Positions 59,305 through 64,000 of a stretch of 64,000 nucleotides of DNA are shown here, in pieces. A program made the position numbers and the translations under genes. Source of the stretch: Spirochaetaceae bacterium (GTDB lineage Bacteria; Spirochaetota; Spirochaetia; Treponematales; Treponemataceae). The stretch lies in contig JAGBFB010000037.1 in assembly GCA_017936665.1 (NCBI GenBank), positions 18,459 through 82,458 of the forward strand. Reading direction: 5' to 3'. A model generated the notes under the pieces. It saw only the letters and a program-made list of their open reading frames with translations, did not search any database and had not been told where the DNA came from. The stretch's first letter is position 1. Every line of letters begins with the position of its first letter.

Positions 59305-59733
59305 AGCAACTTGTTCTTGCTATGAATGAAGAAGAACAAAAATCCTGCATATATATTAAAGCATCTACAGAAAACAATGGAACAATTCCATCTTTCTAGC
59401 CTAGATTATGAAAACAAAAAATCAATCGTTTATACCGATGAGGAAATAAATGAGATTGCTCATTTTGCCTTAAACATCATCGCATATATAAGTTGCTTTC
59501 CTGACTGCCTTACAGATGGTGCTTCTCACGGTGTAAAGACTGAAAATAATCATCGTCTTGCAACATCTGAGAAAGTTGTGGATACAACGGAATCAGCGGA
59601 CGGAATTGTTAATCCTCATTTCCGTAGAGGATATTTCAAACGGCTTGAATCTGATTTCTATAAGAATAAAAAAGTCCAGATTATCTTTGTACATGAAACT
59701 GTGGTTAATGCACAAGTGAAAACTCTGGAGTAG
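59305..59733 (+). pseudogene. Decayed paralogue of the following gene
   Basis: The frame from 59326 reads 135 residues ending IVNPHFRRGYFKRLESDFYKNKKVQIIFVHETVVNAQ, clearly homologous to the C-terminal half of the 297-residue protein at 59742. The upstream part (LVLAMNEEEQKSCIYIKASTENNGTIPSF) is in another frame. A fused or frameshifted remnant. Confidence 0.6.
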
Positions 59734-59741
59734 GTAATACT

Positions 59742-60635
59742 ATGGCAAAGAAAATTCGATATAGTCAACCTTTAGCAGTTATTTGGGATGCTTATCAGGA
59801 AACAGTTCGGAAAAGCAAAATTAAAGTTTCTCCAAAAGAATTTATATGGAAGTGGTTAACACCAGAGCTAACAAATCCATTTCTTAATAATGAAACTGCA
59901 ACAGATGTACAAACTAAATTGCTCATTGCTGATATGTTTTTTTTAGATACTGAAAAAAAGTTTTTACATCTGTTCTTTGTAGATAATTATCTCCGTGATT
60001 TCTTAATGGACTTACCATTATCTGATTTTAATGGACTTACTGATTATATCATCGAAAATGGAGAAGAATCAGAAGATGCCGTTTTAACAACAATGGGTAA
60101 TAATTTAAAAACGGGTAAAAAATCTACAAACATTTCTTTTGGAATCCATGTTCCGTATGAAAACAAATATAGAGGTTACTCTTTTAGTTTTACTTATAAA
60201 GCTAAGGAAGATAAATTAGTTTTTGCCTGGCTTGTAAATCAGGATATTGGGGTCATTACAAAAGAAAACTTTTCATATTTAGAAAAACAAACAGACGATA
60301 GATCAAAAACTATAATGTCTTATTTAAGACTTGCAGTAAATACGATTGCATATATGAATACTTTTCCAGAATGTATAAAGGAAGGAGTTCCTGAAGAACA
60401 AAAGGAAGAGTATTCTAAATCAATAGGGCTTGCAGAGAAAGTCATTGAGATAACGGAAATAGAAAAATCAGGGAAGGTTATTGTTCCCCATTTTAGAAGA
60501 GGTTATTTTAAGAGACTTACATCGGATTTTTATACTAAGAAAAAAGGCCAGATTATTTTTGTAAGTGAAACAATGGTAAAGGGAACTTCTAAAACCGTTT
60601 ATACGGCTGATAATTTGGATGAAATGGTAGATTGA
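59742..60635 (+). CDS. Unrecognised protein with HFRRGYF motif
   Basis: A 297-residue soluble protein. C-terminal motif VNTIAYMNTFPECIKEGVPEEQKEEYSK...VPHFRRGYFKRLTSDFYTKKKGQIIFVSETMVKG recalls plasmid/phage proteins with a H-x-R-R-G-H/Y core, some labelled AcrVA2-like; that link is speculative. A decayed copy lies directly upstream. Partner genes may be the small membrane protein and nuclease that follow. Confidence 0.6.
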   Translation: MAKKIRYSQPLAVIWDAYQETVRKSKIKVSPKEFIWKWLTPELTNPFLNNETATDVQTKLLIADMFFLDTEKKFLHLFFVDNYLRDFLMDLPLSDFNGLTDYIIENGEESEDAVLTTMGNNLKTGKKSTNISFGIHVPYENKYRGYSFSFTYKAKEDKLVFAWLVNQDIGVITKENFSYLEKQTDDRSKTIMSYLRLAVNTIAYMNTFPECIKEGVPEEQKEEYSKSIGLAEKVIEITEIEKSGKVIVPHFRRGYFKRLTSDFYTKKKGQIIFVSETMVKGTSKTVYTADNLDEMVD

Positions 60636-60668
60636 ATTTGAAAATAATAAATGATGGAGAAAATAAAG

Positions 60669-60932
60669 ATGGAAGAAAAACCAAAGAAACATACTCATGT
60701 GTTTTTAGTTGTTGTGATTGTTTTATTGGTCGTTTGGAATGTTCAACAGTTATTTAAAATTTCTGAACTCGAAAATAAAATAAGTAGATTGGAATTTGTA
60801 GCTAAAGAATATGAAGATTTTGCTTCAAATTTATATGCAACAACTATTCCAACTGGAAATGAGGGGGCACATTCTCTTTCTATTTCAGATGTTTATTATC
60901 GCAAGAATTTTACAAAAGAAGAAAATAAGTAA
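60669..60932 (+). CDS. Small membrane protein with coiled coil
   Basis: About 87 residues from ATG 60669 (GGAG 9 nt upstream); 60651 is the other possibility. One N-terminal helix (THVFLVVVIVLLVVWNV) and a short coiled coil (LFKISELENKISRLEFVAKEYEDF). Lies between the HFRRGYF protein and the nuclease gene. Confidence 0.6.
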   Translation: MEEKPKKHTHVFLVVVIVLLVVWNVQQLFKISELENKISRLEFVAKEYEDFASNLYATTIPTGNEGAHSLSISDVYYRKNFTKEENK

Positions 60933-60957
60933 CGGAATTTTAGAAGTGAAGATAAAA

Positions 60958-61977
60958 ATGAAAAATAAGATTTACAAAAGGCTACAAGAGATAAATGGAA
61001 ATATTTGGGATATTTTAACAGAAAATTCTGAAGGTGATTGTCAGATTGCTAAAATAAAAGAGCGATTTGATTTTTTTATAAAGAAGAGTTTTTTAGATGG
61101 AAATCCTTATTTACCATCGTTATCAGGTTGTGAAGCCAACAGTTTTGGATTTTACAATACCACGTTTAAAAGATTTTATGACAGATACTTTTCTGAATCC
61201 TTTGGGCTAAAAAATAAATTGGATTCTTATATTCAAAAAGCTTATGATGAAGGGCAAGGAAATGAATTTACAACGGGAAAGTTTTACTCTGTTGCTTCAT
61301 CAAGTAGATTTGCAGTGTCTAATTTTTCATATAATTGTAATGATGTTATAAAAGTTATTGATAGCATTAAAATCAATGGAGTGAAGAAAAACGTAAACAT
61401 TGAGTTTGAAAAAGAATTGAATGTATTTGCACAAGATAAGAGTAAGATTTCTAAGCCCCAGATGGATGTATTTTTAGCAGGCGAGGAAAAATATTTTGTT
61501 GAAGTAAAGTGTCATGAAATTTTGGATTCTCACAAAAATATAGAATTGAAATGGCGATATACTGAATGTCCTGATTTTGAACAATTACCAATCAAAAAAG
61601 AACTGTTAGAGAAAAAAAGAATTACAAATAGTAAGGGAAACGAAGAAGAGTATATTACAATTTCTGGCAATTTATTAACTGCAAAAGATTTTGGTTGTGA
61701 ACTAAAGACATTTCATTTTGATTTTAAACAATTCTTATGCCATTTATTGGGAATATTAAATGAATCAAAAGGGGAAAAAGTTCATTTTTATTATTTGTTT
61801 TATAAAAATGAGTTGTTTATAGAAAATGAGGGAACAAGACTTTATGAAGATCTTGAAGCAGAATTGAAAAATATCTTTTCTGTATTTTCAGATTTATTCC
61901 CTACAATTGAATTTGGATTTATGTATAACGATAAGTTTGATACTTTAAGTGAGATTAGAAATAATTTTTCTTGTTAA
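60958..61977 (+). CDS. PD-(D/E)XK-type nuclease
   Basis: About 339 residues from ATG 60958; the longer open frame from 60811 overlaps the previous gene and is not credible. KPQMDVFLAGEEKYFVEVKCHEILDS is a PD-(D/E)XK core (D...E-x-K); QFLCHLLGILNE is in the C-terminal half. Resembles restriction-endonuclease-like proteins of mobile DNA. No methyltransferase is adjacent. Family not identified. Confidence 0.65.
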   Translation: MKNKIYKRLQEINGNIWDILTENSEGDCQIAKIKERFDFFIKKSFLDGNPYLPSLSGCEANSFGFYNTTFKRFYDRYFSESFGLKNKLDSYIQKAYDEGQGNEFTTGKFYSVASSSRFAVSNFSYNCNDVIKVIDSIKINGVKKNVNIEFEKELNVFAQDKSKISKPQMDVFLAGEEKYFVEVKCHEILDSHKNIELKWRYTECPDFEQLPIKKELLEKKRITNSKGNEEEYITISGNLLTAKDFGCELKTFHFDFKQFLCHLLGILNESKGEKVHFYYLFYKNELFIENEGTRLYEDLEAELKNIFSVFSDLFPTIEFGFMYNDKFDTLSEIRNNFSC

Positions 61978-62158
61978 GTAACTAGTGAATAAGAAGTCAA
62001 GACATATGGCAGATAATCCAAAAATACTCGTCTTCTTCTCGTAGTTTTAGAAAGGGCAAGGTTGCATTTCTTGGGATTCCAAAGGGCAGAATCTTTTGGT
62101 GACAGTTGATTTAGAACTTGGTCTTAAACTCTTTTTTACAAAACACAATACAAAATTA
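61978..62158. other. Intergenic region with gene debris
   Basis: No complete gene. AAAGGGCAAGGTTGCATTTC at 62053-62072 onwards reads GKGKVAFLGIPKGRIFW in one frame without a start, perhaps a gene tail. Nothing else is recognisable before the Pho-box-like repeats. Confidence 0.3.
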
Positions 62159-62219
62159 TTAACAAACTCTAACCAATCCTTCACACAAATTTTACTTCCC
62201 CTTCAATCAATCTTTACAA
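62159..62219 (+). promoter_or_regulatory. Pho-box-like repeats upstream of pstS
   Basis: Six hexamers at exact 11-bp spacing start at 62159, 62170, 62181, 62192, 62203 and 62214: TTAACA, TAACCA, TCACAC, TTACTT, TCAATC, TTACAA. All have T at position 1 and A at position 3. This matches the design of PhoP/PhoB boxes (direct repeats of TT(A/C/T)ACA with 5-bp spacers). Confidence 0.7.
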
Positions 62220-62279
62220 TCTTCCCTTATCTTCTTGTTAGATTCTAAATGAATCAAAAAAATTAACGAGGACAAAAAA

Positions 62280-63080
62280 ATGAGAAAAACTCTACTTGCG
62301 GTTTTAGCATTTTTAACTTTGCTAACTGGGTGTTTCAAATCAGAAAACACAAACACTGTTTCTACTGACGGTTCTACTTCTATGGAAAAAGTGATTGGTA
62401 TTTTGGGTGAGGTTTTTACAGAAAATAACAAGGGTGTAAACTTTACTTATAATCCAACTGGTTCTGGAACTGGGATTTCTAGTGTTTTGGAAAATCGATG
62501 TGATATTGGGCTTTCTAGCAGAAACTTGAAACAAGCAGAAATTGAAAAAGGTCTTACAGAAACAATTTTGGCTTATGACGGAATTGCAATTATTGTGAAT
62601 AAAGAAAATCCAATTTCTAATTTACAGCTTGAAACATTAGAAAAGATTTTTACTGGGGTTATTACAAATTGGAAAGAAATTGGCGGAAGTGATTCTGAAA
62701 TTGTTTTAATTGGACGTGAAGCTGGAAGTGGAACTCGTGATGGTTTTGAAAGCATTACAAAAACTTCTGGAAAATGTAAATATCGCCAAGAATTAACTTC
62801 TACAGGTGATGTAATTGCAACTGTTAGCGGAAATCCTTTTGCAATCGGTTATGCTTCTGTGGCTTCGGTAAAAAATTCTGTAAAACTTCTTTCTATTAAT
62901 AATGTTCTTCCAAGCAATCAAACAATTAAATCTGGTTCTTATGAAATTCAGCGTCCTTTTGTTATGGTAACAAAAAAAGATGCACCACTTTCAAAATCAG
63001 CTCAAGAATTTTTTGACTTTGCACTTTCACCAGATGCAAACAAATGGATAGAAAAAGCTGGAGTTGTTCCTGCAAATTAG
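62280..63080 (+). CDS. pstS: Phosphate ABC transporter substrate-binding lipoprotein
   Basis: A 266-residue protein with lipobox LTGC (residues 18-21), TDGSTSMEKVIGILGEVFTE (phosphate loop), NPTGSGTGISSVLENRCDIGLSSRNL and GREAGSGTRDGFESI (second phosphate loop). Binds phosphate for PstCA. It starts the pst operon under a Pho-box-like region; AACGAGG precedes the ATG. Confidence 0.95.
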   Translation: MRKTLLAVLAFLTLLTGCFKSENTNTVSTDGSTSMEKVIGILGEVFTENNKGVNFTYNPTGSGTGISSVLENRCDIGLSSRNLKQAEIEKGLTETILAYDGIAIIVNKENPISNLQLETLEKIFTGVITNWKEIGGSDSEIVLIGREAGSGTRDGFESITKTSGKCKYRQELTSTGDVIATVSGNPFAIGYASVASVKNSVKLLSINNVLPSNQTIKSGSYEIQRPFVMVTKKDAPLSKSAQEFFDFALSPDANKWIEKAGVVPAN

Positions 63081-63097
63081 CAAAATATCAAACTACT

Positions 63098-63970
63098 ATG
63101 AAAAAAGATTTTTTTGAAAACTTAATACACGGAATTTTTTTAATAGCTGGTTTGATAACAATTGCGGCAGTTTTGGTAATATCAATTTACTTGATAATTT
63201 CTGGGCTGCCTGCAATTTCACAAATCGGGTTAAAAAACTTTTTATTTGGAAAAACTTGGAATCCAACTGGAGCAAATCCTCAATACGGGATTTTGCCTTT
63301 TATTCTAACAAGTGTTTACGGAACTTGTGGAGCAATTTTGTTTGGAACACCTTTAGCATTTTTTACAGCGGTTTTTCTTTCAAAAGTTGCATCTCAAAAA
63401 TACAAAAATATTTTTTTATCAGGAATAAACTTACTTGCAGGAATTCCTTCTGTAGTTTACGGACTTGTGGGAATGTTGGTTTTAGTTCCTTTTGTTAGAA
63501 ACATTTTTAATTTATCAGACGGAGCAAGTTTATTTTCTGCAATCATCGTTTTAAGCATTATGATTTATCCTTCTATTGTAAAAGTTTCTGTAAATGCTTT
63601 AGACTCTGTTCCAAAAGAATACGAAGAAGCATCTTTAGCTTTAGGTGCAACAAAAATTGAAACATATTTTAGAGTTTCTGTTCCTGCTGCAAAAAGTGGA
63701 ATAATTGCAAGTATCGTTTTGGGCGTAGGTCGTGCAATTGGAGAAGCAATGGCTGTAATGATGGTAAGCGGAAATGTTTCTAATATGCCAAAACTTTTTG
63801 AAAGCGTAAGATTTTTAACAACCGCAGTTGCCAGTGAAATGTCATATTCTTCAGGTTTACAACGACAAGCATTATTTTCTATAGCCTTAGTTTTGTTTGT
63901 TTTTATTATGATGATAAACGCAGCCTTGAATTTCTTTTTGAAAAAAGACAAAGAACAAAGTGGTAAGTAA
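63098..63970 (+). CDS. pstC: Phosphate ABC transporter permease
   Basis: About 290 residues from ATG 63098; the frame opens at 63044 inside pstS. Six helices and the EAA loop EYEEASLALGATKIETYFRVSVPAAKSGI...GVGRAIGEAMAVMMVSGN, diagnostic of PstC. It forms the membrane channel with PstA. 17 bp after pstS. Confidence 0.94.
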   Translation: MKKDFFENLIHGIFLIAGLITIAAVLVISIYLIISGLPAISQIGLKNFLFGKTWNPTGANPQYGILPFILTSVYGTCGAILFGTPLAFFTAVFLSKVASQKYKNIFLSGINLLAGIPSVVYGLVGMLVLVPFVRNIFNLSDGASLFSAIIVLSIMIYPSIVKVSVNALDSVPKEYEEASLALGATKIETYFRVSVPAAKSGIIASIVLGVGRAIGEAMAVMMVSGNVSNMPKLFESVRFLTTAVASEMSYSSGLQRQALFSIALVLFVFIMMINAALNFFLKKDKEQSGK

Positions 63971-64000
63971 ATGAAAAAAGATTTTAGACGAACAACTTAT
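63971..64000 (+). CDS. pstA: PstA start, cut by the window edge
   Basis: ATG follows the pstC stop directly and reads MKKDFRRTTY to the end of the window. Position in the operon implies the second permease PstA; the ten residues alone cannot prove it. Confidence 0.6.
   Translation, partial: MKKDFRRTTY

Noticed and set aside
60811..60957. Long N-terminal extension of the nuclease
   Set aside because: It overlaps most of the small membrane protein gene in another frame and lacks a ribosome site.
61978..62158. A small gene in the gap before pstS
   Set aside because: Only a start-less 17-residue stretch is open; no ribosome site.
1..64000. tRNA or rRNA genes
   Set aside because: No stretch with a T-loop-like GTTCRA and matching acceptor arms, and no rRNA-like GC-rich block, was found by eye.

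Overview
Low-GC bacterial chromosome fragment. Gene content and style (many small signal-peptide and lipoprotein genes, a NADase-type glycan-binding-like domain, diaminopimelate dehydrogenase with LysA, and above all an integron whose integrase points the same way as its cassettes, the arrangement described for Treponema denticola) suggest a host-associated Treponema or close spirochaete. This is inference: there is no rRNA or other taxonomic marker in the window, and no tRNA gene was recognised.

Layout. 1-13 kb: a TrmB-like regulator (cut by the window edge), XRE regulators, lipoproteins, a DUF6364/PIN toxin-antitoxin pair, lysine genes ddh and lysA, a TtcA-like PP-loop protein, a diguanylate cyclase and a Bro-N protein. 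13-24.6 kb: an SDR reductase, a large SF1 helicase with C-terminal zinc ribbons, a two-component system, envelope proteins and a second GGDEF protein. 24.7-36.8 kb: an island of small + strand enzymes dominated by GNAT acetyltransferases, with methyltransferases, a nucleoside phosphorylase, a RelB/YafQ-type toxin-antitoxin pair and DUF3795 proteins, some fused to GNAT domains. 36.8-37.1 kb: a compact candidate type I toxin locus. 37.2-46.5 kb: a truncated and an intact copy of one alpha/beta hydrolase around MATE, serine hydrolase and flavodoxin genes, then a DUF4143 ATPase between 21-bp direct repeats, a membrane protein/LuxR pair, LysR and a PQ-loop-like protein.

47.0-55.3 kb: a chromosomal integron read right to left. 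Only the C-terminal part of IntI remains (54493-54748). It is followed leftwards by a presumed attI and cassettes separated by 63-65 bp attC sites (near 54350, 53026, 52032, 48798, 47868, and a hybrid site at 47014-47071). Cargo includes a pore-former-like protein, a HEPN/DUF4145-like protein, a SinI-like restriction enzyme with a cytosine methyltransferase that carries its own HTH, and small membrane and secreted proteins. Four copies of a 37-bp hairpin element (R element) mark the left end of the array, the exact break in intI, and both sides of a 55-residue gene beyond the integrase. A second small hairpin sits at the 5' end of the cassettes, just after the recombination point.

55.4-59.1 kb: ArsR-type and MarR-type regulators with clear palindromic operators, a C_GCAxxG_C_C protein, MATE, DUF5714 and an ArsC-like phosphatase. 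59.1-62.0 kb: a Fic N-terminal remnant, a decayed and an intact copy of an unrecognised protein with an HFRRGYF motif, a small membrane protein and a PD-(D/E)XK-like nuclease. 62.1-64.0 kb: pstS-pstC-pstA (cut) preceded by six hexamers at an exact 11-bp period that look like a Pho box.

Two general patterns stand out: several promoters place the -10 box so that the start codon would be at or near +1 with no Shine-Dalgarno (leaderless mRNAs), and many regulators have easily read palindromic operators.
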